From Onthophagus taurus (lineage: Eukaryota > Arthropoda > Insecta > Coleoptera > Scarabaeidae), in contig NC_091976.1 of assembly GCF_036711975.1 (NCBI RefSeq), forward strand, positions 9,796,001-9,860,000: 64,000 bases of DNA. The letters are read 5' to 3'. The notes beneath the pieces are model-generated. The model ran no database searches and had not been told where the DNA came from. It saw nothing but the letters and a program-made list of their open reading frames with translations. Each line of letters opens with the position of its first letter. Within the stretch, counting starts at the first letter, position 1. This document shows, piece by piece, positions 1 through 10,354 of the stretch. Made by a program: the position numbers and the translations under genes.

Positions 1-2
1 GT

Positions 3-1556
3 TCAAAATGTGTTAATCCGTGGTTTGATGTAAGAATTAATGTACAAAACCACGAATGGTCAGAGGACGAAAGTAATAAAAATTGTATTGAATTACCGAA
101 GAACAAGGATCTTGCTGGAGAAACCGCGAGATCGAAAAAATTAACCGAAGAAGAAGAAAACCGAACTAAATCAAACCGAAATTTGAGGAAGGAGAAAATG
201 GATAAGGTCATATCAAATTTTATTATAAGATTCACAACGACGGTACTGTTGTGTTTAGAAATAATAATTGATGGTGCACGTTTGGTGAGTGCAATAATTG
301 CGGAGTTATCCCAAGAGTTGAAGGATATTCCGTGGAATAACATAATGAAAGATTATGGTAACAATGTATTTTCTAGCGTACAAAAATGGAGAAATAAACG
401 AAAGAAAAAATGGAAACTTCGAGAAGTTGAACGGGTGAAATTAACGAGGTTCGATACTGACGGACAAGTATCGAATGAATTTAAGGCGATGGAATCGCGA
501 GATATTTTGCCCTTTTCAGAATGTTTTGTTAATGTAATCCTGAATCGAGAATTTGAAAATAAAAATGTCATTTTAGAAGGAAATGACGATTTCAAAAATT
601 CGGGAATTATGATTGCACGTGGTTTTGTGAGATCAGGTGATCGGCCACAAGCATTAATGGTTAATTTATCCGATAAAATAGTACGGATAAATAAAAACAC
701 GAAGTTGGGGAATGCGATAATCGGAGAACTACCGGAGCATTGTTCTCGAGAGTTCAAGGTCGCGAATATTGCAACGAAGTCGTCAGACGTAAACAAAAAG
801 AATAATGATCCCGTAGAGCAGATTGACTTGAGTCATCTGGAATTTAACGATAAAAATAAGGTTAAAAAGTTACTTAGAAAATATAACGATATTTTCGACA
901 AGGGAATCGGAAATCTTAGTAGTACGCATAAAATAAAACATAGAATTGTTACTGATGACGTACCACCGATAACGAAACGGCCTTATCGAGTACCTTATCA
1001 TCAGAGGAAAATGCTACAAGAAAAAATAGACGAAATGTTGGAAAAAGGAATAATTACGATGTCAGAGAGCCCATGGAGTGCACCTGTTGTAATAGTAAAT
1101 CGACAGATGGCTGATGGTTCAGTGAAACCAAGAATCTGTATTGATTATCGAGAATTGAATGCAATTACGAAACGAGATTATTATCTTTTACCAAATTTGC
1201 AGGAAACAGTTGATGTTTTGTCCGGAGCAAATTTATTTAGCGTTTTCGATGTATCTTCGGCGTACCATCAGATTGAAGTAGATGAAAGAGATCAGGAGAA
1301 AACTGCTTTCTCTACACCGTACGGACATTATGAGAGTAGTAGAATGATGTTCGGATTGGTGAATGCACCAGCTACATTTCAGAGATTTATGAATTATACA
1401 TTATCAGGATTAATTGGGAAACATTGTTTGGCATATTCAGATGACGTGATTGTTTTTACTAATGGCAGCGTTGATGAACATTTGGGCCGATTAGAAAAGA
1501 TTTTTGAAACTTTTAGGGAAGCTAACATAAAATTAAGATCGGAGAAAAGGAATTAA
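3..1556 (+). pseudogene. pol: Gypsy pol, 5' part: gag/protease linker and reverse transcriptase (truncated)
   Basis: The frame is open from base 3, so the TTG/ATG near 183-198 is not the true start; translation would enter from upstream. The first 150 or so codons are charged linker (gag end/post-protease region). Reverse transcriptase fills the second half: SPWSAPVVIV, KPRICIDYRELN, FDVSSAYHQIEV, FSTPYGHYE and the catalytic YSDD box (usual YLDD/YVDD). Just after the palm, at about 1541, sequence jumps directly to RNase H in another frame: the thumb/connection region is deleted and a stop follows at 1556. The enzyme would copy RNA to DNA, but this copy cannot make an intact one. Confidence 0.85.
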
Positions 1557-2566
1557 AAGCAATTGACGATTTAAAAAAGGCAATTAATGATAAATGCGTT
1601 TTGACGTTTCCAGATTTCTCTCAACCTTTTATATTGGCAACGGACGCGTCAGATAAAGGACTTGGAGCCATCTTAAGCCAAGTAAAAGATGGATTTGAAA
1701 CTCCAGTTGCTTTTGCTAGTAGAGGTTTAAAAAAGGCAGAATTAAACTATAGCACCACCGAAAAGGAATGTTTAGCGGTAGTATTCGGAATCAAACAATT
1801 CAGATGCTATCTGTATGGTCGTCGTTTCACTGTGGTTACCGATCATCGACCATTACGGTGGCTACTAACAATAAAGGATCCGAGCTCAAGATTAGCGCGT
1901 TGGGCGTTATCCTTAGCAGAATATGATTTTGAAATCGTTCATCGACCTGGAAGGAAACATGGAAACGTGGATGCGTTGAGTAGAATTTATACGGTGAGTA
2001 CCGTTAAGAAAAAATTTGAAATTCAGGAAATTTTGGGAGACTTGTTTACGGCACCACAGGAATATTCGCTAGCACACTGTGTCAGTCAAGATTTACAAAT
2101 GTCGCAAGGAATTGCGAAAACGTTTCGATCTAAATTTGGGCGACTTAATGAATTAAGGCAACAAAATCTTTCTGTAGGTGACGTAGCGAGCATCGAAGTT
2201 GAAGGCCAAACTCTATATTATTTGGTCACTAAAAGTAATTATTACGTTAAACCTACTTATCAGTCGTTAAATCAATGCTTGGAAAGATTGAAAGTATTGA
2301 TGTTACAAAGAAACGAAAGATTTTTGGCTATACCAAAGATTGGGTGTGGCTTAGATAAATTAGACTGGAAAACCGTAAAGGACAACATTAAAACAATATT
2401 TGAAGATACAGATATTAAAATTGTGGTTTACGTATTGGAACAACCGTACTCACAATTAATTTCAACAGTAGCTAAAAATAAAGAATCGGAATTTTTCCCT
2501 GTTTGGGATAAAGAGATGTTAGCGAAAGAACAACAGATCAAGGGACAAATTTCTTATCTAGAGTAA
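1541..2566 (+). pseudogene. pol: Gypsy pol, middle part: RNase H followed by a macro domain
   Basis: Reading resumes in frame 2 at about 1541, after the reverse-transcriptase deletion. RNase H is clear: LATDASDKGLGAILSQ, NYSTTEKECLAVVFGIKQF, VTDHRPLRWL and the closing HGNVDALSR. Instead of the usual short linker to the integrase zinc finger there are about 140 residues that read as a macro domain (separate entry). After that the expected connector (FFPVWDKEMLAKEQ) appears and is cut at about 2533, where the integrase starts abruptly in another frame. Because the macro domain is in frame with RNase H and followed by the ordinary connector, it looks like an original part of the polyprotein rather than a late insertion. 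Confidence 0.8.
2018..2446 (+). other. Macro (ADP-ribose-binding/hydrolase) domain, TARG1/OARD1-like, inside gypsy pol
   Basis: Residues about 140-282 of the 1601 reading frame show the full sequence logic of the TARG1/OARD1 class of macro domains: a GDLF start, SLAHCVSQD, the MSQGIAKTFRSKFG helix, YYLVTK followed by KPTYQSL, then PKIGCGLDKLDW and a closing strand. TARG1 removes ADP-ribose from acidic residues using a Lys and an Asp; candidate residues (Lys in VTK or VKPTY, Asp in GCGLD) are present here. The domain sits between RNase H and integrase in the polyprotein. What it does for the element is inference: countering host ADP-ribosylation is one possibility. Class assignment from recalled motifs; no alignment was run. 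Confidence 0.8.
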
Positions 2567-3627
2567 TGCAAGAATCATGTAAGCTATTAGGTATTGAGAA
2601 AATTCAAACAACACCGTATCATCCTGAATGTAATGGATTAATTGAGAGAAGTCATCGAGTGATAAAAGATATTTTATCGCATTACATCGAGAAAAGTCAA
2701 AGAGATTGGGACGAATGGTTACCTTTTGTATCCTTGGCATATTGTTCATCGTATCATAGTAGTACTGGATACACCCCTTATTTTCTGTTGTACGGACGTG
2801 ATATCGAATTGCCAATTGATGAATTCATAAAACCAATACCGATAAAATACGACTATGATGAGAATTATGTTTCTGAATTTTTAGCGAGAATGCACAACGT
2901 GTTCAACGAAGTCAGAGAAAGATTAAAAACGGTATCTGATAAACAGGCGAGTTATTTTAATCGTAAGAGTAACAAAAGATTATTTGAATTAGGAGATTTA
3001 GTACTTCTTAAGGATGTTAGTGTCAAGCCTGGATTGTCACGAAAATTATCTAGAACCTGGACAGGACCGTATCGAATCGTAGAGATACTAAATGAGGTAA
3101 ATTACAAAATTAAAGTTCAAAACGGGTCGCAAACAACTGTTGTTCACGTAAATCGATTAAAACCGTTCAAAACCAATTGGAATGAAACTCCTTCAAATCA
3201 TAACTACTCGGATTATTTACGGAAAAATTATGTAAATAAAGGTGATAACGAAATTTCGCCAATTAAGGAAACTGATCCAATGTATAAGCCTATGACCCTA
3301 CCGATGCCAATCTTTAGAACAATTCCTGGGCCATGGAAAATGAGATCTCCAAGAATACAAGAAAATAGACCATCCTTAACTCCTACTAGAAACGTGAAAG
3401 TCGTTCCAACCAGGTTGTTTAAATCTCCAGAATTTGCCGAAGCACTAGAAGAAGATCTAGATGACGAAAATAACATTGAAACGACCGAGAGCAATGAGCT
3501 GGTGGCCGATACAGAATCTGTTAGTAGTGTTCCGATTGATAATGATACTAGTTTACCGTTAGCTTTGCGAAGGGGTCGTAGAGATATCAAACCCCCGGAA
3601 AAACTAACTTATGGCGTCGATCCTTGA
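2533..3627 (+). pseudogene. pol: Gypsy pol, 3' part: integrase C-terminal half
   Basis: Begins mid-domain with DQGTNFLSR, the segment with the second catalytic Asp, then TTPYHPECNGLIERSHR with the catalytic Glu. The N-terminal HHCC zinc finger and the first catalytic Asp are missing, lost in a deletion at about 2533 that also shifts frame. The C-terminal part has the GPY/F module (WTGPYRIVEI, VNYKIK, VVHVNRLKPF) that helps bind DNA, then a Pro/charge-rich tail ending LTYGVDP. Integrase would join element cDNA to the chromosome; this copy cannot. Confidence 0.85.
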
Positions 3628-4177
3628 ATTACACATCCCTCCTAGGGCATCGGGAGGCTAAAGAAAAGGAGGCCGTGCCCTTGGGGCGTAGTTCATAAAA
3701 ATTTCTTTTCATTGCAGACACACGCGAGGCATCACTCAACTACGGGGTGGAATTATTTGATAATCCCCCGTAGCAAAAAATTTTTTTTTACGTATTGTGG
3801 CTTATGGGTGATGCCGTACTACCAGCTCTAGTCAGGCTGTCGTCTCTTGAGTAGAGCTAGGGCCACCGCTGGTATTTCAAGTGGTTTAACAGTTGGTTAG
3901 CGAAGGAACAGGTGTTTAGTCCTTCGCTAATCGGGAAAAAGAGAAATCCTTTCCTATTTTTCTTTCTTTTCCTTTCTTACTTTATTGTTTTGTAACGTTC
4001 GTAATAGTTGTATTATTCAGTATAACCGTTTTGTTTCGTCTCATGAATTGAAATATTAATGTCAATTAGAGTAATTTTATTTATAAGATAACGTCGTTAC
4101 GTTTGGAAGAATAGATTGTCGAATCACAATGTTCATTGTAATTGAAAATATGTCCAGAAAAATGGATCGTGGTTTTC
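3628..4177 (+). other. Pol-env intergenic region
   Basis: No long open frame. It holds GC-rich stretches (about 3640-3700, 3815-3880) and a T-rich tract (about 3775-3790, 3950-3985). In insect gypsy elements with env the env mRNA is spliced, so an acceptor for subgenomic env RNA may lie here; T-rich runs precede AG dinucleotides, but I cannot single one out. Confidence 0.4.
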
Positions 4178-5596
4178 ATGATGGTCGTCTTCGAGGTTGA
4201 AGCAATTATAGCGTACGACTGTAGTGCTCAGACGATTAATATTACCAGAGTATATTGGAGAAATGACCGATGTCCAAATATTACAACGAAATCGATTCTA
4301 TTCACAAAAAGTATATAACTGTTTGGTAGAGGTTACACATTCAATTACTCATTGTGGAACGCCTTGGGTGCTGATGATTGCAAAAAGATACCAACGATTT
4401 GGTCGTGAGACATCAAGATCGTATTTTGCCCTCAGCATTTTAAAAAGGAAAATATATTCGGAAATATATTTAACTGAACACCCGAGATTGGTTCTGTACT
4501 TCGTCGAGAACCAGCAATTGATACCAACATCTCATGTTATCAATCCGAGGGATGTCGAACGGCTTATATCAATAGTAAATTTATGTATGTCGAACATTCA
4601 TACAAGAAGTCCTTAAACAATTTGTACCGAGACACCGTTCAAAGGCGCTGTTTGATGAAAAGAGAGATATTGCAGAACAGATTGCTAATGGCTCCTCTTG
4701 CGCCTAATGCCGTGAGTACCCTATTGAATAATCATCCCGGTTACGTGTTGCAATGTATTCCTAAAGTGGTACAAATTCGCCGGGTTCCTAAATGTTATAA
4801 CGAATTACCAGTGACGGATAATTCAAACGAAACCTATTTTATGGCGCCGTTGACGCACATTCTATCTAAGATGGGCGAAGAAGTGGATTGTAACGTGGCG
4901 ACTCTACCAATGTTTCAATTGGAAGACAAATGGGTATCTATGGGTCCGCATCCAATCTTACAAAATCCACCGGAGAAGCTAGAAGTAAAAGAAGAAGTGG
5001 TGTTTAAATTCACGCCCTTATATACCTTTGGGGCCGCTGGGTTGTACACACAAGAAGATTTGGTTCAAGCACAAGATGCGATCCGATTTGGAATCGAACG
5101 AAATGCGATTCAAAGCATTTTAATTAGACGGTTACAAGGAAAAGATACGCATGGGAGTAATATAGACGTGGTAAATCTATTCAACCCCAGTGAGCTACGA
5201 AAATTTGCGAAAAGTACCCTATCATACCTATGGGGTTGGTTTACGGAAGTGGGTATGGCTATCAGTGGTTTCATTGGAATTATAGTTCTATTCCGTTTCT
5301 TAAAAGGGTTGGCTAGCGTAATACTAAATGGTTACGCTCTATATCGAACAATGGGTTGTGGACTGATTATTCTGGCCAGTCTCTGGAATAACTTAACCAT
5401 GTGGTTATTAAACAAACATAGACCACAAGCGAACAACCCTGATCCAGAAGTACCCTTAATACCTATTCCTGAGGACGCGTCTCCCACTATACCGAATGCT
5501 CCTTCCGAACCACAAACGATAGCTCCTAAGAAAACCTTTTATCCGTCTGTAACCGAAATACCAACATGGATGAGACCATCAACATCTACCGAGTAG
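4178..5596 (+). pseudogene. env: Env-like fusion glycoprotein, frameshifted
   Basis: Three frames carry pieces of one glycoprotein-like protein. An ATG at 4178/4181 opens a frame with Cys and N-glycosylation sites (INIT, NITT) that stops at 4318; the second piece (4224-4616 frame) has VEVTHSITHCG; the third (4583-5596) has a Cys-rich ectodomain (VQRRC, LQCIPKVVQI, KCYNELPV, DCNVATLP), a hydrophobic membrane span near residues 215-275 and a Pro-rich cytoplasmic tail. At least two frame changes (about 4300 and 4590) break it and the centre may be shortened. The C-terminal half recalls glycoproteins captured by arthropod LTR elements from negative-strand viruses of the chuvirus kind, but the class is uncertain. 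Such a protein would mediate membrane fusion; this copy is not functional. Confidence 0.65.
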
Positions 5597-5878
5597 AGGG
5601 TTCTAGCCCAGCTGATCTACAAAACAAGGAGAGTGTTGTGATGAGTCTCGCGAAGTGTTCGAGTGCGCGATAGAGTCATTTTCCGAAGTGGTAATATTAC
5701 ATCTTTAGTGATGCTAGTTAAGGACTATAAGTAAATATAGAATTGCTTATTGTATTCATTAATTTTGTTGTCAGATAACATCAAGCAACCACCTATGTTG
5801 CCCTTGCTAAATATACGAATAGGTGATTGCATGATAAGGGCTGAAAAAGAAACGCAACTATAGTAGCGTTCTTTTTTC
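5597..5878 (+). other. Env 3' untranslated region
   Basis: Non-coding stretch between the env stop and the polypurine tract. A hairpin-like pair around 5787-5850 (AAGCAACCACCTATGTTG and later GGTGATTGCATGATAAGG) is visible but weak. Nothing else seen. Confidence 0.4.
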
Positions 5879-5891
5879 AAGGGGGAAGTGA
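5879..5891 (+). promoter_or_regulatory. Polypurine tract, plus-strand primer
   Basis: AAGGGGGAAGTGA directly precedes the TGTAGCG start of the LTR. In LTR elements this purine run resists RNase H and primes plus-strand DNA synthesis. Confidence 0.75.
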
Positions 5892-6922
5892 TGTAGCGAT
5901 CCGCAGACCAGTTCAGATTTTGGTAATTAATTATTGATATTTTTATTCATTCTCGGATAGAGGGGATCGCTGCTCGACTCATCCTTCCCTTCCTTTTCTT
6001 TTGTCTAATTGTTATAATTGTAATTGTTTGATTGGTTAAACCACGCGTTGACCAATAAGATTATTCTTAGAGTTAAGAGCGTTCAGGGGGGAAACGTTTT
6101 CCTTTTGTTTTCCTTCCCTCTCTTTTGTTTAATTGCTGATGTTGCAATCTCTAATTGGTTGAGCCATGTGTTGGCCAATGAGGACTTTCCTCAAGGAAAG
6201 AGCGTCCAGGGGGTAAAGGTTTAAATATTGAGGAGGAGCGCCTTTTATGACAGTTCGGTTTGGATTTAAATTAATTTCTTCGGCGAAGCACCCTGTTCGG
6301 TTTCGGTTAAGAGTCTTAGTGTACAGTCCGAGTAAGACTCCGGTAATTCTTAAGTTTGATGTAAGTTATTTAATTAATAATTATTAATTAACTTTTATTC
6401 GATCGGATTAAAATTAAAGTGTTATACTTTTTGACGAGTCGCTCCTCTCAATATGATCGCTTTAACCCTTGGTAAGTCGTTAATGTTTTATTTCATATAT
6501 TAACTTGTAAAGATTGTAACTAATTGCTTTGGCTTTTTCTGATTTGGTATAAACCTACGTAATATTCGATGTTATTTTTGAATTATTCATTTTATTAAAT
6601 TGATCATTTTGTAATTGTTGAACTTAGATATTTTTTGATTAAATTGCTTATACCGATTTTCAAGTAAAGTCAGGTAAATTACTAGATTAAAATTTCTCTT
6701 GTTAATCAATATAAAGTTTTCGAGTTATTTTTGTAGCTAAATTTTGTTTGTTCCAATTTATTTTAACTTTAATTCTGTTTATTAATTTTAGGTTGTATTT
6801 TATTTTCTTTTGCTATTGTTTTTGTTTGATTTCACTTCATTAAATTTGTTATTTAAATTTGACTTGATTTCTTTTATTAAATTTCATTTAACTTTGCTCC
6901 CTAAATCCAAGCCGGCGTGACA
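5892..6922 (+). repeat. 3' LTR of the env-bearing gypsy element (approximate end)
   Basis: Starts TGTAGCGATCC right after the polypurine tract. It contains a U3 with an imperfect tandem duplication (separate entry), a TATA-like TTTAAATATTGAGG at about 6219, an initiator-like CAGTTCGG about 30 bases later, and a long AT-rich remainder. No second copy is in the window, so the right edge (about 6922, ending GTGACA) is tentative. Confidence 0.6.
5984..6213 (+). repeat. Imperfect tandem duplication in U3 with paired CCAAT boxes
   Basis: Two units of roughly 110 bp (about 5984-6097 and 6108-6213) share TTCCTT..TCTTTTGT.TAATTG, then ATTGGTT..CCA.G.GTTG.CCAAT, then AGAGCGT.CAGGGGG. Each unit carries an ATTGG and a CCAAT on opposite strands about 20 bp apart, suggesting duplicated enhancer elements bound by CCAAT-box factors. 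Confidence 0.65.
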
Positions 6923-7559
6923 AGGTTCTGCTTGTCGCATACGCCTTTAGCACGCCCACACAACAAAGTAAGAGCCGCTCCTTACAACACGAACTTCACG
7001 AAAAAAAAAAAAAACCGCCACGTAACAAATCGTACAGACAGCACGACGCACCACTGTCTCGGTTCGCCAACACCAAATATCCTGAACACTGCAATCCAGG
7101 AAGGGACAAACACTTCCTACACGTCACCACAGTTCACAGTCGGCACTTTACACGTCACAACTCGTTGAGCTCACAAAACAACACTATCACAACACTTTTC
7201 ACTTCACTTCGCGTAGTCCTGGGCCCATAACCTATTGGGGTTATGAATTAAAAGCAACAATGGCTTTGAAGTAAAGTTTATTATAAGTTAGCAATTATGC
7301 TAATATAAGAAAAATAAGGAACTAGGCAACCAGTGTTGTCAGATCCCTGGCGCCATTATTTGAAATATTCCCACTTTTCGACCTAACTTCCCACCCAAAT
7401 GGTTTCGCATAAATATTATACCAATGGTTAATAACTAAATAAAGCCCGCTATACTGAATTTTATGCTGCGCGCAACAAATAATATTGCAATTATATATTA
7501 TACATATTTATTTACAATGTAACAGTAATATTTACATATGTATAACAATAATATATATT
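6923..7559. other. Unassigned spacer between two transposons
   Basis: No convincing coding region. Includes an A13 run near 7001, a GGCGCC-containing stretch at about 7350 and AT-rich sequence up to the Sola target duplication. The open frame 6917-7168 has no domain and odd composition. May be host DNA or an older repeat. Confidence 0.4.
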
Positions 7560-7926
7560 AAATGAGGCGTGTAGTAGCAAAACTCGCCTTATCCAGTTGA
7601 AGTAAATTTGAGAAAATCAAAATTTTAAGTTTTGAGCAATAAATTTTAGGAAAACAAATATAAAACCCAAATAAATATAGCTATTACGTTATGAAATGTT
7701 ATCAACAATAGGTTCTCTATAATTGGTTTTTATCCAGTTTGAAAAAGAAACAGTAATTTTATTTGAATAAGGCAAGTTTTGCTGTGTTATGAATGAATAG
7801 CAAGTTTTGTTATACCACAATATTCAATCAACAGACGGTTTTCTTAAAAAAATTTATTTATTATTTATTTTTTTGAACAATTTTGAATAATGAACACTAA
7901 ATTGAAAATAATAATAATCAAATATT

Positions 7927-10097
7927 TTAAATTCTTAACAGGTTATCAACCTCTTGTGGTCTCCGTTCACAAAAACATGCTATGTCTTCTTCTTCTTCTT
8001 GTTCTTTTAAAGATGGTCTATCTAAATCAACTACTAAAGGTATAAAAAAACTCAAGTCTTGTCTTTCCATCCACCTATCACCAAAATGTTTTCTTAAAAG
8101 CTCCCTGACGTTACCGACCTTTTTTTGATCCAAAATTTCAATTTGATTTGGTGAGAAACAACTGAATGTTTTCCCTCTTTTTAATAATGACTTTGCAGTC
8201 CCAGTGTCAGAATTGTAATAAACCTCTCCACTAACAAGAATTAAATTTCTTTGACTTCTCGATAAAATAAATCTTTTTGCTTGCGAAAACTTAAAGTGCC
8301 ACGCTTGAACAGGTTTCAAAAATTCTTTAACGCTCAACTTCCAATCTTTTACTACACAATCCTTGCCCAGCTGCACAACAGTTCCATGCTCATCAAAAAT
8401 ATTTCTATAAATTTTAGGACCTATAATAGTTGATTCTTTCTTTAAAATTTTTTCAATGCGACCGAATATCCTATCAGATGGGAGATATGAATGTCCAGGC
8501 ACTGGAAAAATCAATTCTATTGTTTTAACATTCGGAGGTGCCACATTTGCCAAAAAATAAGAACACATTCCTATCATTGTAGAATTCCGATTTTGTCCTC
8601 TACAACCATCAGCGCATAGACGTATATTTGAATATGGTGAAAGATCGACTTGTGATAGGCAATGAAACACAGCTGATGATATCTCATTGGAACTTTTTTT
8701 ATATTCATGCTCCATCCACGTATAAATAAATACGTTTTCTGGGTTCATGTGACTTTTTGAAGAACCTCTTACAATGGTAAAATTATAGATGTATAGCTGC
8801 CGGCTGAAGTAGGCAATTTGATCTGGTATTTTTGGTATAACCAAATTTTTTTGGCAATCAAATGAAAATGTAATTAATTCATTTTTCTTTTCTTGTAGTT
8901 TTTTGAAAAACACCGTTGCTTTTAATTTATGAACTCTTTTTTCTATAATTGATTTGTTTTTTTCATTAGGACGCATTTCCTGTTTTATTCTCTCCGACAG
9001 TTCGATGCATTTGGAACATGCATCAGTTACCGGAGTTCCAAAGCCAATATTGTAATCATTAGTAAAAATTTTTTGAAAAAATGTTCTTTTTACATGATGT
9101 TCAGAATTAACATTGCTGTTATAAGTGCGCCAATGTTTTGAGAAGCTTAATCCGCTAGGCAAATATTGTCTACTATCTGTTTTTGATCTACAATAGTGCC
9201 TTTCTACACATTTTAAATTTTCAATAAATCTTTTTACCGCAGTTCGTTTCTCAACAAATTTTGTACTAATCCGGTCGCCCCCTCGGTTTTCTTTTGGCAT
9301 TAGTCCTGTGTTTAAATGGTTTCTGCAAATTCTTTGTACACGATCTTTGGAAACGTGAAGAATCTGAAGAAACGTTTGTTGGCACACTTGAATTTTATAT
9401 TTTTCATAGCGACATTTTTTCACAAAGTATTTTATTGCCACACTTTTTCGACTGCTTCCTTCTTTTAAATTTCGGTTTTGTTTTTTTGGTTTGTCGTGGC
9501 TACAGTATTTTAAAATAAATGCATCCTGCTCAACTTTATTTTTATGCAAATAAAAATTCCGATAAAAATTGTAAATATCCAATCCTGTTAATTTTTTGCA
9601 GTGGAAGGTTTTGCCATTGTGCTTGCATATTGGGAAACATGGCAGATTAGGAGAGGAATATCTGAAGGAAATAAAGTTAAATTATTCTGCTGTGTATCAT
9701 AGAATTTAATTTACTATTCGAAAAAATTAACTTCCCTTGTTAACACTTTCGCGTCCGCTCAACATACAATTAGGATAACGTCAATGGCCGGCATCTTCGC
9801 TACGTATTGTTACGCCAGGAGCCGCAAGTAATGTCATATAAACGTAAAAATACGTGAGCGGCGCCTGGCTATAGACAATATAAAAACGTAAAAATACGTG
9901 ATCGGTCACGAAGGTGTTGAAAATTATGAAACGGACAGATCGAGTACTTTTTGTACAAGATTAGTAAATTCTTAAGAAAAAAGAGCTTACCTTTCACGCT
10001 TACTGATTTCTCTTTTCCATTTTGATTTATCGGCTATTTTTTTTCTTCCTTTCCCTTTTTTTGAGGGTAAAATAACATCTTGACTCATATTAGACAT
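7927..10097 (-). CDS. Sola-type transposase, two exons, intact
   Basis: Exon 1 is 10097-9991 (ATG at 10097; starts MSNMSQDVILPSKKGKGRK, basic, likely nuclear targeting) with donor GTAAGC; exon 2 is 9661-7927 after a CAG acceptor. The join keeps frame and gives 613 residues. Exon 2 begins with a Cys/His cluster (LPCFPICKHNGKTFHC), then HTH-like and charged regions. The DDE-like core shows FSFDCQKNL, LRLCADGCRGQNRN-type Asp motif (seen as LCADGCRGQN), and GHSYLPSDRIFGRIEK. The tail is acidic and ends CFCERRPQ. It would excise and reinsert the element. Family call rests on motifs plus the 4-bp duplication; the gene might be assigned differently by profile search, but a transposase is near certain. 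Confidence 0.75.
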
Positions 10098-10354
10098 AAT
10101 TTGTATGTACACAACACCAAAAACACGCTTACTAACTTATTAATCAAACAAACTATTAAAAAATTTAAATTAAAAATGGCCGCGTATCAGAACCCTAGCT
10201 CACGTGATCGTGAATCGTTATTGCTATTGGACGCTTAGGCTAGGCGCACATAAGCACACAGACGCAGGGCAGGAACAGTGCAGAAAAACTGAACGTGCGC
10301 GTAGTTACGCAGTAGAGAGCGCATATTATAATGCAGTATTTTACTATCTGTGCA

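Larger units (their letters stand above)
1..6922 (+). mobile_element. Env-bearing Ty3/gypsy LTR retrotransposon, 5' part outside window
   Basis: In order the segment shows the end of gag/protease, reverse transcriptase, RNase H, a macro domain, half an integrase, an env-like gene, a polypurine tract and one LTR. The order pol-env-LTR is that of insect endogenous retroviruses. The 5' LTR and most of gag lie upstream of the window, so LTR divergence and target duplication cannot be read. Two internal deletions (about 1541 and 2533) and several frame breaks show this copy is dead. The 3' boundary at about 6922 is a guess based on a terminal CA. Confidence 0.85.

Noticed and set aside
6917-7168. 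Open frame of 83 codons
   Set aside because: No domain, includes a poly-Lys from an A run, and no neighbouring coding evidence.
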